From CALBPI01 sp038531945 (GTDB taxonomy: Bacteria > Pseudomonadota > Gammaproteobacteria > Steroidobacterales > Woeseiaceae), in the NCBI GenBank assembly GCA_038531945.1, contig JBCBBH010000002.1:1-64000 (forward strand): DNA of 64,000 nucleotides. The letters run 5' to 3'. The position numbers and the translations under genes were made by a program. The notes below the pieces were generated by a model that saw only the letters and a program-made list of their open reading frames with translations, had not been told where the DNA came from and did no database searches. Below, piece by piece: positions 16,896-27,200 of this stretch (the stretch's first letter is position 1; each line of letters opens with the position of its first letter).

Positions 16896-17447
16896 CTATT
16901 TCTTGGCTCGGGTCTTCCTCGCCACTTTCTTGCGTGTCACTTTCTTCTTGGTGGCTTTCTTTTTGGCGGTTTTCTTCTTGGCAGGCGCTTTCTTCACCGC
17001 CGTCTTCTTGGTCGCCGGCTTTTTCTTGCGTTTCGTCTTCTTGCCCAAGAGCTTGTTAATCTCCCGATCAACCGCCCCCATCGCGCGATCGATCTTGGTC
17101 GCCCGCTTGAAGTGAATACGCGCGCTAGCAAGATCTTCACGAACGAGCTTGAGCTGATCCCGCGACTCTTTGGCTTCCGCCGCTGCCGTCTCCTTCAGTT
17201 TCTCAAGCTTACGGATCTGTGTGCGCAGCTCGCGCTTCACCTTGGCGGACGTTGCTTTACCGAGTCGTTCAGTTTTCTTGGTGATCTGCTCTGCCGCTTT
17301 CTTCGCTCGGTTTCCTGAAGTCTTAGCCTGTCGCGTAAGCTTCTTACGCTCACGGTCAAGTGCCTTTGTTGCACGAGTTGCAGCGGTAATCAACTCTTTC
17401 TTGGCTTTCTCGAAAGTGCTGTGCTGAGCGTCTAGCGCTTTGGTCAT
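16896..17447 (-). CDS. Lysine-rich histone H1-like/AlgP-type DNA-binding protein
   Basis: 183 residues in two parts. Residues about 1-135 are a charged, probably coiled-coil helical region. Residues about 136-183 are a low-complexity tail of K, A, T and P repeats such as KKPATKKT, KKAPAKKKT and KKATKKK, resembling the carboxy-terminal tail of eukaryotic H1 and of AlgP (AlgR3) in Pseudomonas, which bind DNA non-specifically. Divergent from the SDR gene, with its own terminator, so monocistronic. Nucleoid association is inferred from composition. Repetitive tails of this sort vary in length between strains. Confidence 0.75.
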   Translation of the reverse strand: MTKALDAQHSTFEKAKKELITAATRATKALDRERKKLTRQAKTSGNRAKKAAEQITKKTERLGKATSAKVKRELRTQIRKLEKLKETAAAEAKESRDQLKLVREDLASARIHFKRATKIDRAMGAVDREINKLLGKKTKRKKKPATKKTAVKKAPAKKKTAKKKATKKKVTRKKVARKTRAKK

Positions 17448-17566
17448 TAGTAAACTCCCGGGCTTCCCCCTGACATAACCTGGCCAACTATACCCTGAAT
17501 TGCCCAGAGTTCGTATTTCGATCGGTAACGTATACTTATGGCACTTGAAGTTTGGGGGAAGGTGTC

Positions 17567-18418
17567 ATGAGTTTCAGTCGCCGTTTCGATGGGAAGAGCG
17601 TCATTGTGACGGGAGCTTCAGCTGGCGTTGGCGCTGACGTTGCTCGTGCGTTTGCCCGAGCCGGTGCTCGCCTGATGTTGGTGGCGCGGGGGAAAGAAGC
17701 ACTGCGTGAGTTCGCGGCGACGTTGGAGTCGACGACCAAAGTTGCGACGTGTGCGATGGATGTTTCGGATACCGCCGCTTGTCGCGATTTAATCAAGCGA
17801 ACTCAGCACGAGTTCGGGTCTGTGAATTTTCTTGTGAATAACGCGGGTGCGCATCACCGCGGCAATTTTGAGACCATCGAAACGGATCAGATTGGTCAGA
17901 TGGTCGATGTAAACCTGCGGGCACCCCTTGTTTTGGCACATCTTGCGCTGCCTTCGATTCAAGCCTCGGGCGGCGGTGCGATCATCAATATCGCGTCTAT
18001 TGCAGGCACTACGCCAGTCCCTGGCTCCGCTGTATACAGTGCAACAAAGTTCGGATTGCGTGCGTTTACGCTCGCCTTGAGTGAGGAGCTGCGTGGCACA
18101 AACGTCCATGTCGGGGCGGTCTCACCGGGTCCGATCGACACCGGTTTCATCATGACTGACATTGATGGTGTTACGGATCTGACTTTCTCTCAGCCGATGA
18201 GTGCGCCGGAGGAGGTCGCTGATGCCGTGCTACGTGTCGCGCTCGCTGAGCGCGTTGAGATCAAGATGCCGACAATCAGTGGAATTCTCGGTGATATTGG
18301 GTATCAGTTTCCCTGGGTAAAGCGCATGCTCCGTCCGATGCTCGAGAGACGAGGTAGAAAGGCGAAAGCTTTCTACAAAGCGCGGGCCGCGACGCTGAGC
18401 TCAGAGGACGATGCATGA
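17567..18418 (+). CDS. Short-chain dehydrogenase/reductase
   Basis: NAD(P)-dependent oxidoreductase of the classical SDR family, 283 residues. The cofactor motif TGASAGVG lies at residues 15-22, NNAG near 91, the catalytic Ser in INIASIAG and the YSATK catalytic pair near residue 156, followed by SPGPIDTGF. The substrate cannot be told. The ATG at 17567 follows a strong GGGGGAAGG site. Its stop overlaps the next start as ATGA, and the next gene also overlaps phhB, so the three form a translationally coupled operon. Confidence 0.9.
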   Translation: MSFSRRFDGKSVIVTGASAGVGADVARAFARAGARLMLVARGKEALREFAATLESTTKVATCAMDVSDTAACRDLIKRTQHEFGSVNFLVNNAGAHHRGNFETIETDQIGQMVDVNLRAPLVLAHLALPSIQASGGGAIINIASIAGTTPVPGSAVYSATKFGLRAFTLALSEELRGTNVHVGAVSPGPIDTGFIMTDIDGVTDLTFSQPMSAPEEVADAVLRVALAERVEIKMPTISGILGDIGYQFPWVKRMLRPMLERRGRKAKAFYKARAATLSSEDDA

Positions 18419-18873
18419 GACCGGCACGCCATGTCGCGCACGTCAACGTTGCCAAACTAAAATTTGAAAAAGGCGATCCGCGCGTGCAGCCGTTTTTCGA
18501 CGCGGTCCCGGGGATCAATGCGCTGGCGGAACGGTCTGCCGGGTTTGTCTGGCGGCTTGACGATGAGGCGGAAGAGGCGCGCGCCCCCGACGTCTTTGGC
18601 GAACCGGGATTGTTGATTGCGTTGTCGGTCTGGGAGTCGATCGATGCATTGCAGCAATTTGTTTATCGATCCGCGCACGGCGGGTATTTGCGGCAGCGTG
18701 CCTCCTGGTTTGTACCGCGCAACTGCGCGAACAAGGCGCTGTGGTGGGTTGAGCGAAGCGAGCGGCCTTCGATCGACGAGGCACGGCATCGGTTGGATTG
18801 GTTGACCCGTCACGGACCCGGCGATGTAGCATTCGATTTTTCAACCGGTAAATTGCAGGAGAAGGCTTCATGA
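18415..18873 (+). CDS. DUF3291 domain-containing protein
   Basis: 152 residues matching the DUF3291 pattern: HVAHVNVAKLKF at the start, a central GFVWRLDDE, and LLIALSVWESIDALQQFVYRS with SHG-like histidine, ending in WWV. Proteins of this family have the fold of small monooxygenase-like alpha-beta barrels; no activity is established. ATGA overlaps on both sides couple it to the SDR and to the pterin dehydratase, suggesting a shared process. Confidence 0.8.
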   Translation: MRPARHVAHVNVAKLKFEKGDPRVQPFFDAVPGINALAERSAGFVWRLDDEAEEARAPDVFGEPGLLIALSVWESIDALQQFVYRSAHGGYLRQRASWFVPRNCANKALWWVERSERPSIDEARHRLDWLTRHGPGDVAFDFSTGKLQEKAS

Positions 18874-19151
18874 GCGCAATGGACGATCAGGAAATTATGA
18901 ACGCGACCGCCGCGCTCGATGGATGGAGAATCGAGTCTGGAAAGCTTGCAAAGACTTTCAAGTTTCCCGACTTTGTGGCGGCCTTCGGTTTCATGTCCAA
19001 GGTGGCATTGGTGGCCGAAAAAATGGATCACCACCCCGAGTGGTTTAACGTCTACAACACGGTCAGAGTTGAGCTGACGACGCACGACGCCGGTGGAATT
19101 ACCGCAAAGGACTTCGAGCTCGCGGGTGCGATGGATCGTTTCTCTGGATGA
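18870..19151 (+). CDS. phhB: Pterin-4a-carbinolamine dehydratase
   Basis: Dehydrates 4a-hydroxytetrahydrobiopterin to the quinonoid dihydropterin, recycling the cofactor of aromatic amino acid hydroxylases. The 93-residue protein has the family core KTFKFPDFVAAFGFMSKVA and the catalytic segment EKMDHHPEWFNVYNTV with the paired histidines. No phenylalanine hydroxylase is in the window; in such cases a role with other pterins or molybdopterin is often proposed. The start overlaps the previous stop; an internal ATG at 18879 is an alternative. Confidence 0.93.
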   Translation: MSAMDDQEIMNATAALDGWRIESGKLAKTFKFPDFVAAFGFMSKVALVAEKMDHHPEWFNVYNTVRVELTTHDAGGITAKDFELAGAMDRFSG

Positions 19152-20498
19152 CTAAACGGCGCTCATTTTTAGAAAAGCGTCTCGCGTCAGGTTTTCGCAA
19201 CGGTTTTCCAGAACCCGGACGTTATCCTCGATTCGGATGCCGCCGAACGGCATCAACTCGTCAACACGCTGCCAGTTGACCATAGATTTCTGCTCGCTTG
19301 AGCGAAGCGGCTCAAGCAGCAGCGGAATGAAATACAGGCCGGGCTCAATCGTGATGACCTCGTTTAGCCCGAGGCCCCGAGTCAACCGCAGGTGGGGGTC
19401 AGACTCCGGTCGCTCTGTCGCGGCACCACTTGCATCGAGCTGGTGCCCGCCAACGTCGTGTACCTGCAGCCCAAGGTAGTGGCCGAGTCCATGCGGTAAG
19501 AAAGCCCGGGTCACGCCTGTTTGGACCAAAGACTCAACGCTGCCCGACGCGATCTGAAAGTCGATCATGAGTTTCGCCAAACGATCGTGCATTCGAAGAT
19601 GGAGCGATGGGTAATCGACTCCGACGCAGATATCGTCGCAGATGCCACGCTGCAGGACATCCATCGCGTCAATGAGTTCATCGAAAACGCCAGCACCCGC
19701 CGAATACGTTCGGGTGATATCCGACGCATAGCCGTCCATCGCGGCGCCTGCGTCGATCAGGAAACTGCGCCTTTGCGTCGGCAATTGTCGGTGTCGATGC
19801 TGGTAGTGCAGGATCGCGGCATGTTCATTCAATGCCACGATGCTGTGGTAAGGCAGATCGTGATCGACCGCCTGGATCGCTCCGAGGTAGGCGTGATGGA
19901 TGTCGTATTCGCTCGTATCGCCCGCATTGAACGTGTCGCGCGCCGCGGAGTGTGCTCTTGCACCGAGCATGCTGGCATTGCGCATCTGCTGGATTTCATA
20001 GTCGCTTTTCGTGATCCGCGCGTTATCCAGCCAGCTGATGGCGGCGCTGGGGTTGATTCGCTCTATGCCCAGCGTTTGTTCGGGTTCTGTGGTCAAGCCG
20101 ATGAAAATGGGAGCGCGGGCAGCGGTTGGGAGATGTTGCCGCGCCTCAGCAGCGGTCTTGATCGCGCGCACTTCAAACTCGTCGGCCCAGTAAGGGTCGG
20201 GCGCATCAGGGACTGCGTGCCAGTAGTCGTCCGGTTGGCAATAAGCGAGGATGGGTTTTCGCCCACGTTCGAAGATGACGTAGCAGTCTGGCGTGCGCAC
20301 CAGCGGTAGCCACCATGCGAAATGCGGATTGACGACGAACGGATGTGTCGTATCGTCGAGAAACCGGTAGATGAGTCCTCCGGCATAGACGACGGCTGTG
20401 TCTGCGCCTGCCGCATCCAACGCGCCTTCATAGGACTGGATCACGTTGGCGAGATGCGCCTGGTACAGGCTGTGGTCGGGCATTTCGATGTCTCTCAT
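19152..20498 (-). CDS. pepQ: Xaa-Pro dipeptidase
   Basis: Metallopeptidase cleaving dipeptides with C-terminal proline, cytosolic, M24B family. About 448 residues with an N-terminal creatinase-like domain and a C-terminal pita-bread domain. Dinuclear metal ligands are visible: Asp in LIDAGAAMDGYASDITRTY, His in HGLGHYLGLQ, Glu in TIEPGLYF and Glu in GIRIEDNV. The ATG at 20498 is favoured over the upstream TTG; an ATG at 20483 (MPDHSLYQ) is also possible. It converges on phhB with no gap. Confidence 0.92.
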   Translation of the reverse strand: MRDIEMPDHSLYQAHLANVIQSYEGALDAAGADTAVVYAGGLIYRFLDDTTHPFVVNPHFAWWLPLVRTPDCYVIFERGRKPILAYCQPDDYWHAVPDAPDPYWADEFEVRAIKTAAEARQHLPTAARAPIFIGLTTEPEQTLGIERINPSAAISWLDNARITKSDYEIQQMRNASMLGARAHSAARDTFNAGDTSEYDIHHAYLGAIQAVDHDLPYHSIVALNEHAAILHYQHRHRQLPTQRRSFLIDAGAAMDGYASDITRTYSAGAGVFDELIDAMDVLQRGICDDICVGVDYPSLHLRMHDRLAKLMIDFQIASGSVESLVQTGVTRAFLPHGLGHYLGLQVHDVGGHQLDASGAATERPESDPHLRLTRGLGLNEVITIEPGLYFIPLLLEPLRSSEQKSMVNWQRVDELMPFGGIRIEDNVRVLENRCENLTRDAFLKMSAV

Positions 20499-20588
20499 GG
20501 GACCGAAGTATACCTGCAAGTCGGCAGTTGCACCGCAGGCGTGCGTGTGCTGACATTGCTTGCTGATTCGCTTTCGCCGGAGTGTCCC

Positions 20589-22307
20589 ATGCGATATTGC
20601 TCACGATTGTTCCTGGTGGCCGTGGCCACCGTTTCGCTGGCCTTGAGTTTGGATGCATCAGGATACGATCGGCTCAGCTCAATGCCGCATGCGTCCCGAT
20701 CTGAGGTCATTTCGACACACGGCATGGCGGCGACCAGTCAGCCGCTGGCAACGCAGATCGCACTCGATGTGCTGAAGCAAGGCGGCAGCGCGGTCGATGC
20801 TGCAATTGCTGCGAATGCTGCGCTGGGATTGATGGAGCCTACCGGCTGCGGCATCGGTGGCGATCTGTATGCGATCGTATGGGACGCGGAACGCGAGGAG
20901 CTGACCGGTTTGAACGCGAGTGGGCGATCGCCGCGCAGTCTAACCCTCGATAAGCTCCGCAAGGAGGTCGAAGCTCTGAACCAGGATTCGATCCCGCCAC
21001 GCGGCGCGCTGCCGGTCAGCGTGCCTGGCGCGGTGGATGGCTGGTTCGAACTGCATGAGCGTTATGGCCGCCTGCCGATGGCCGATGTGCTGGCACCTGC
21101 GATTGGCTATGCGCGCGATGGTTTTCCGGTCAGCGAGCTGATCGCGTACTACTGGGAACGCAATGCGCGTGTGCTGTCCGAGTACAAGGGCTTCGAGGAG
21201 ACGTTCATGCCGGGCGGCAAGACACCGGCGAAAGGCGAGGTGTTCCGCAATCCACGATTGGCCAATACGTATGCGGCGATTGCCGGGGGTGGCCGCGATG
21301 CGTTCTACCGTGGGCCCATAGCTGAGGCCATCGCCGATTACGTGCAGGAGCAGGGCGGTTACCTGGCGGTTGAAGATTTGGCGCAACACCAGTCCGATTG
21401 GGTCACGCCGGTATCGACGAGCTATCGCGATGTCGAAGTCTTCGAGTTGCCACCGAACGGGCAGGGGATTGCAGCGCTACAGATTCTCAACATCCTTGAA
21501 GGGTTCGATATCGCGTCAATGGGATTCGGCAGCGACGAGTACGTGCATACGTTCGTCGAGGCAAAGAAACTCGCCTTTGAGGACCGAGCGAAGTTCTATG
21601 CCGATATGGATTTTGTCGACGTTCCAGTCGACTGGCTGATCTCCAAAGATTACGCGAACGAGCGGCGCGAGCGGATTGGTCCGAAAGCATCACAAAAATT
21701 GCCTGCGGGTGACGCACCGATGGACGGCGACACGATTTACCTGACGGTCGCCGATGCGGACGGCAACATGGTGTCGCTGATCCAGTCAAATTATCGCGGC
21801 ATGGGCAGTGGAATGACCCCGGGCGATCTCGGTTTCATTCTGCAAGATCGTGGGGAGCTGTTCTCACTGGACCCGTCGCATGCGAATGTTTACGAACCCG
21901 GCAAGCGCCCGTTTCACACGATCATCCCGGCGTTCGCATTCAAGGATGGCAAGCCCTGGCTGTCGTTTGGGTTGATGGGCGGCGGCATGCAACCGCAGGG
22001 TCATGCACAGATCATCGTCAACATGATCGACTTCGGAATGAATCTGCAGGAGGCAGGGGATGCTGCGCGTATCCGTCATGACGGATCGTCCGAACCCACC
22101 GGCAGTCGGATGACGGATGGTGGTGTGGTCTACGTGGAAAGTGGAATTCCAGCGGCGACTCGCGAAGCGCTGGAGGCTCGCGGTCACACAGTGAAAGTCG
22201 GTGGCGGAGGATTTGGCGGCTATCAGGCGATCATTCGCCATCATGATCAGGATGTCTATTACGGGGCATCCGAGGTCCGCAAGGATGGCCAGGCGGCGGG
22301 ATACTAG
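20589..22307 (+). CDS. ggt: Gamma-glutamyltransferase family protein (exported)
   Basis: N-terminal nucleophile hydrolase, 572 residues, with a signal peptide (RYCSRLFLVAVATVSLALS). The large-subunit core has GGSAVDAAIAANAALGLMEP and GIGGDLYAIV. Autocleavage should occur before the Thr of DTIYLTVADADGNMVS. The usual TTH at the nucleophile is replaced by DTIYLT, and GSGMTPGDLGFILQDRG follows as in the GGT/acylase family. True transpeptidase versus acylase activity is not decided by sequence. The ATG at 20589 begins the signal peptide; the frame is open much further upstream but that part overlaps pepQ antisense. Confidence 0.88.
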   Translation: MRYCSRLFLVAVATVSLALSLDASGYDRLSSMPHASRSEVISTHGMAATSQPLATQIALDVLKQGGSAVDAAIAANAALGLMEPTGCGIGGDLYAIVWDAEREELTGLNASGRSPRSLTLDKLRKEVEALNQDSIPPRGALPVSVPGAVDGWFELHERYGRLPMADVLAPAIGYARDGFPVSELIAYYWERNARVLSEYKGFEETFMPGGKTPAKGEVFRNPRLANTYAAIAGGGRDAFYRGPIAEAIADYVQEQGGYLAVEDLAQHQSDWVTPVSTSYRDVEVFELPPNGQGIAALQILNILEGFDIASMGFGSDEYVHTFVEAKKLAFEDRAKFYADMDFVDVPVDWLISKDYANERRERIGPKASQKLPAGDAPMDGDTIYLTVADADGNMVSLIQSNYRGMGSGMTPGDLGFILQDRGELFSLDPSHANVYEPGKRPFHTIIPAFAFKDGKPWLSFGLMGGGMQPQGHAQIIVNMIDFGMNLQEAGDAARIRHDGSSEPTGSRMTDGGVVYVESGIPAATREALEARGHTVKVGGGGFGGYQAIIRHHDQDVYYGASEVRKDGQAAGY

Positions 22308-22311
22308 CGAC

Positions 22312-23319
22312 ATGAGCAAGGCGGTTTGGCTGACCGGGATTACCACCACAGGGACGCCGCATATCGGCAACTACGTCGGAGCGATTCTTCCGGGCATTGA
22401 GAGCTCGAAAGACACCGCGCGCAGGAATTTCTATTTTCTTGCCGATTTGCACGCGCTCGTCAAAAGCGAAGCACCCGACAAAATCCAGCAGTCGACGCTC
22501 GAAATCGCAGCCAGTTGGCTGGCGCTGGGTCTGGACACGTCCAACGCCGTGTTCTACCGGCAAAGCGATATTCCCGAGATTCCGTTGCTGACCTGGGTGT
22601 TGTCCAGTCAAACGGCCAAGGGTTTGATGAATCGGGCGCATGCGTACAAGGCAGCGGTCGATGCCAATCTGTCATCCGGCAGCAAGGATCCGGACAAGGC
22701 TATTACGATGGCGCTGTTCAGTTATCCCGTGCTGATGGCGGCAGATATATTGATGTTCAATGCCACGCATGTGCCGGTAGGCCGCGATCAGAAGCAACAT
22801 GTCGAGATGGCACGAGATATTGCTCAGCGCTTCAACCATCATTACGGCGATATTCTGACGTTGCCGGAAGCCGTCATCGATGATGCGACAGCCACGCTGA
22901 AAGGGCTTGATGGGCGCAAGATGTCGAAGAGCTACCGCAACACAATCCCGCTGTTCGAATCACCAAAGCGCCTTCGCAAACTGATCATGAAGATCAAGAC
23001 CAACTCACTGGAGCCCGGTGAACCGAAGGATCCCGAGGACTCAACGTTGTTTGAGATTTACAAGGCATTCGCGACGCCTGCAGAGACACAAGACATGGCG
23101 GATCGGTTCCGCGAAGGCATCGCGTGGGGTGCTGCGAAGCAGGAGCTGTTCGAGTATATCGATGCGCAAATCGCGCCAGCGCGGTCGGAATATGATCGTT
23201 TGATGTCGGATCCCCAGCATGTTGAGCAGGTCTTGCTCGACGGTGCAGCGAAGGCTCGTGATGTCGCCACGCCTCTGATGAACAAAATTTGCGAGGCGGT
23301 CGGCTTGCGCGCGCTGTAG
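22312..23319 (+). CDS. trpS: Tryptophan-tRNA ligase
   Basis: Class I aminoacyl-tRNA synthetase charging tRNA-Trp, 335 residues. The HIGH-like motif is TPHIGNYVGA at about residues 14-23 and the KMSKS motif is DGRKMSKSYRN near residue 202; the DILMF and AVGRDQKQHVEMARDIA-type segments are present. The ATG at 22312, 5 bases after the ggt stop, is chosen; the longer upstream frame overlaps ggt. Confidence 0.96.
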   Translation: MSKAVWLTGITTTGTPHIGNYVGAILPGIESSKDTARRNFYFLADLHALVKSEAPDKIQQSTLEIAASWLALGLDTSNAVFYRQSDIPEIPLLTWVLSSQTAKGLMNRAHAYKAAVDANLSSGSKDPDKAITMALFSYPVLMAADILMFNATHVPVGRDQKQHVEMARDIAQRFNHHYGDILTLPEAVIDDATATLKGLDGRKMSKSYRNTIPLFESPKRLRKLIMKIKTNSLEPGEPKDPEDSTLFEIYKAFATPAETQDMADRFREGIAWGAAKQELFEYIDAQIAPARSEYDRLMSDPQHVEQVLLDGAAKARDVATPLMNKICEAVGLRAL

Positions 23320-23356
23320 ACGCTCAAACTCCGCTCACGGCTGTGCGTGGGACCGT

Positions 23357-24172
23357 ATGCGCGGACCTGAAATTCGCGCTATCTTTGGAACGATGGATCC
23401 TGCCGATCACGAAACGGATGCACCGGCCAAGCCATTTGTTGTCCCGACCGCAACGTTGGCGATGTCAGCCCCGTTTGTCTGGTTGAAACTGGGCTGGCGA
23501 GATTTCCGAAGCGCGCAGGTGCTGTCGTTGCAGATTGGCGGATTTATCTGGCTGTTGAGTAGCCTGATTTCCATTTGTGCTGCGTACTACGGCAGCTTCA
23601 TTTTGCTCGCTGCACTTTTGTCGGGATTTGTGTTTCTGGCGCCGTTGCTGGCTGTGGGTTTGTATTCGGTCGCACGCGCTCATGAACACGACAAGGCGCC
23701 GCGGTTGATCGATGCGTTGAGGCTGATGCGCCGGGTGCTGGGTCAGGCCGGTGTGTTTGCGCTGGTCCAGGTCGTTATCCTGATGATCTGGTCGCGCTCC
23801 GGTATGGTCCTGAACGCAGTATTCATGATCGAGCGTGGCGAGCTGGATGTGTTCTTGCAGTTTCTTGCCGTCGGGTCGGCGATCGGTGCTGTGTTCGCGT
23901 CGCTGACGTTCGCATTGACGGTGTTCTCGCTACCGATGATTGCCGACCGAAATGTCGACATGATCACCGCATGTGTTTCCAGCATCAACGCTGTGCTCCG
24001 TAACAAACGCGTCGCACTGCTCTGGGCATCGCTTATCGCCGCGTTGACCTTCCTGTCGCTCGCAACACTGGGTCTGGGTTTGATCATCGTCATGCCGTGG
24101 CTTGGATACGCCGCGTGGCATAGTTATCGCGAGACTCTGGACGCCAGCGATTGGCCGACAATGCCAGTGTAG
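23357..24172 (+). CDS. DUF2189 integral membrane protein
   Basis: 271 residues with about six hydrophobic segments, including FIWLLSSLISICAAYYGSF and LLALLSGFVFLAPLLAVGLY-like stretches. The pattern WRDFRSAQ near the start, FLAPLLAVGLYSVARAHE, FSLPMIADRNVD and SINAVLRNKRVA matches the DUF2189 family found beside cytochrome oxidase genes in some proteobacteria. Function unknown. Starts at 23357 or 23393 are both possible. It converges on the propeller-EAL gene. Confidence 0.75.
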   Translation: MRGPEIRAIFGTMDPADHETDAPAKPFVVPTATLAMSAPFVWLKLGWRDFRSAQVLSLQIGGFIWLLSSLISICAAYYGSFILLAALLSGFVFLAPLLAVGLYSVARAHEHDKAPRLIDALRLMRRVLGQAGVFALVQVVILMIWSRSGMVLNAVFMIERGELDVFLQFLAVGSAIGAVFASLTFALTVFSLPMIADRNVDMITACVSSINAVLRNKRVALLWASLIAALTFLSLATLGLGLIIVMPWLGYAAWHSYRETLDASDWPTMPV

Positions 24173-24221
24173 TTGTTTCAGACGAACGCGTGCGTCGCAC
24201 ACGATTGCTCGTTTGGTATCG

Positions 24222-27200
24222 CTAGCCGATCGCCTGTTGGGCGGTATCACCTTCGGTGTTTGCTGCAGTGGGTGTCAAAAACCGAACCAAAAATTCTTCT
24301 GCAGGAAGCGGTCTTCCCAACAGGAAGCCCTGGATCTGATCGCAGTGCAAGTCGACAAGGCAGCGCAGCTGTTCATCAGTTTCGACGCCTTCGGCGACGA
24401 CTTCGAGATTCAGGCTATGCGCCATCGCGATGACCGCCGCGCAAATTGATCGGTCCTCATCGCTTCTTTCCAAATCCTTAACGAACGATCGATCGATCTT
24501 CAGTTTATCGACCGGGAAACGCTTCAAATAAGCCAGCGACGAGTATCCCGTGCCGAAGTCGTCGATCGAGATTCTGCATCCGAGATCTTTGATCGCTTCG
24601 AGTGTGGCCTTGGTGCTCTCGGCATCCTGCATGATCAGTGTTTCGGTCAGCTCCACGTCAAGCCAGCGCGGCTCGATGCCGGTCGCCCGCGCGATCTGTG
24701 CGAGTGCGCGTGCAGGCGCTGCCTCGGCGACTTCGACGCCGGATAGGTTGATGGCGATAGGGACCGGCTCAATGCCCGCATCAATCCACTCCCGAATTTT
24801 GCTCGCAGCAGCTCGGGTGACCCACATCCCGATGTCCTTGATGATGCCGGTGTCTTCCGCGAGCGGTATGAACTCTCCCGGCGGCACTATGCCGCGCTTG
24901 GGATGTTGCCAACGTACAAGTGCCTCGGCACCGACCACTTTCGAACTGGCGGCTTCGAATTTGGGCTGCAGGTGCAGTACGAGTTGATCGAACTCGATAG
25001 CTATGCGCAGCTCTTCCTCAAGGGTGAGCCGATCTCTCAACCGGTCGTTGATGTCGGGTGAGAATTCGAGGCAGGATTCCTTGCCGCTACCTCGTGCCAC
25101 GTGAACAGCGGCACGAGCGTTTCGGAGCAGTGATTCTGCGTCCTCACCATGCTGAGGTGCGTGTGCGATGCCGACGGTGACCGACAAAGATGTTTTACCG
25201 CCACCGATGATTCTTGCATCACTAAACTGTCGAAGGACGCGCTGTGATGTCCTGTTTGCGAAGTTTTGAACTTGCGGATCGCGGATTGCGATGGCGAATT
25301 CTTCGGCGCCCACACGCGCGACCAGATGTTGGTCGGCGGACCCGCAAATGTCGTTGCATGTGCTCAACAATCGGTTTGCCAGCGCTCTTAAGGTCTGGTC
25401 TCCCGCCTCGAGGCCAAAACTATCGCTGATGCGATCCACGTGGTTGAATGAAACCACGAGGATGCTTGTCTGTTGCAGGCCTTGTTGGTCACCGCTACTG
25501 AATTCGCCGACCTGCGAGATCAAGCGTCTTCGGTTGGGCAAGCCCGTCACGTGATCGTGGTGAGAAAGCCTGTGAATTTCAGCTCGACGTTCGATACGTT
25601 TACGTTGCCAGGTCAGCCCGAGCTGAATGAGGAGTAAGATACTCAGCCCATAAAGCGCGTAGGCCAGCGGGGTCGCCCAGGGCGCTCGCTCGACCGCGAT
25701 GTTCATTGCAACGTGGGCTTTGCTGCGAGCCCCTTCGCTGTTGATGCCACGAAGTTCGAATTGATAGTCCCCGGAATCCAGGTTCGTATAGGTGATCGTG
25801 CTGCCATTGGCGGCGGTGCGCCATTGGTCCTCAAACCCGCGCAGTCGGAATTCCACCTGATTTTTCTGAGGGTCGACGAAATCCAGGACGGATGCGGTCA
25901 TAGAGATCAGACTGTGATCGTAAGGCAAGGTGATCTCGCTCGCCGCTGTGTCTGCGGAACTGGTGGTAACCAGTACACGCTGCTCGTCCACGCTGACGTT
26001 GGTCAGGGCGACGCGTGGCGGTGCACCTCGTTCTTCGATATCACTCGGGTCGAAAGCATTGAATCCATTTGAACCACCGAAGTACAAAGTGCCGTCGGCG
26101 GCTCGATGATGTGCGCCAAAATTGAACTCGTCGCCTTGGAGTCCGTGGCGGGAATGAAAGACACGAGACTCTCCACTTTCAGGTAAGAAGCGAGTGATGC
26201 CGTTGTTGGAGCTCAGCCACAGCGCACCGCTTTTATCCGGCAGAATTCCGTAAATCGCGTTGTCGGCGAGACCATCATTCTTGGAAAAATTCTCGAAACC
26301 GCGACCATCGTCCGCGATGTTGTCGACGCTGAGCTTGTCGAGACCGGAACCTCCGGAGCCGATCCAGACTGTATTGGTCGTTGCGTCGAAATAGACGGAG
26401 TAGAGTCGATCACTCGAGAGTGTTGCGGCATCGTTGCTGACCGAGACGAATTGCTTCAGTGCGCCAGACCTGGCCTCAAACTGGAACAGGCCGCTACCGT
26501 CTGTGGCGATCCAGGCATCACCGCTAGGGCTCGACGAGAGTGCTGTGACGCGCGCGCTCGCCAGCACCTTTCCGGTGTCGCTGAGTTCGCTGAATGCTTG
26601 TACCTTGCCGGCAGAATGGTCGATGATGCTGATGCCGCCACCGAACGTGCCGACCCATACCCTCCCATCCGGATGCTGCATGATCGACATGATGCCGTTC
26701 GAGCGCAGTCCGGGCTGTGCATCCTCAGCGTTCGCTCGATAGTTTGATACGGTGCGTTGCTCGAGGTCCAGTACGTAAACGCCTGCGGTCATGGTGCCAA
26801 CCCAAAGCAACCCGCTGTTGTCGACCAGCATGCTCATCGCATTCGCGATGCCGATTTTCTGGTCGAATACGTCGTCAAGGCTAGTGAGTGGTGATGTATC
26901 GGCAGCTTTGTAAAACAAGCCACGACCCATCGTTCCGATCCACAAGCCCGAGGGTACCGTCGCAAAGGACGTGATCATGCTGCCGTCCAATGTGCCGTAA
27001 CGCGCGTGACCTAAGGCCCAGCTGCGCGGGTTCCAGTTGGAGGCCCCGCCGTTGCGGGTTCCGACCCACAGCATGCCGGTGTCGTCCTGGTGTAGCGCTA
27101 GCGTATGGTCGTTGCCGAGCGACGCGGTATTATTCGTGTCGGCGCGGTAGGTGATGAACTGCTCTGACCGTGCATCGAACAGTGCGAGTCCTTCGGTAGT

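Noticed and set aside
16770..17318. Hydrophobic plus-strand frames resembling membrane proteins
   Set aside because: They are the complement of the lysine-rich tail, where lysine codons on the minus strand read as Phe/Leu on the plus strand.
20322..20588. Upstream extension of the gamma-glutamyltransferase frame
   Set aside because: It overlaps pepQ antisense, and the signal peptide starts at the ATG at 20589.
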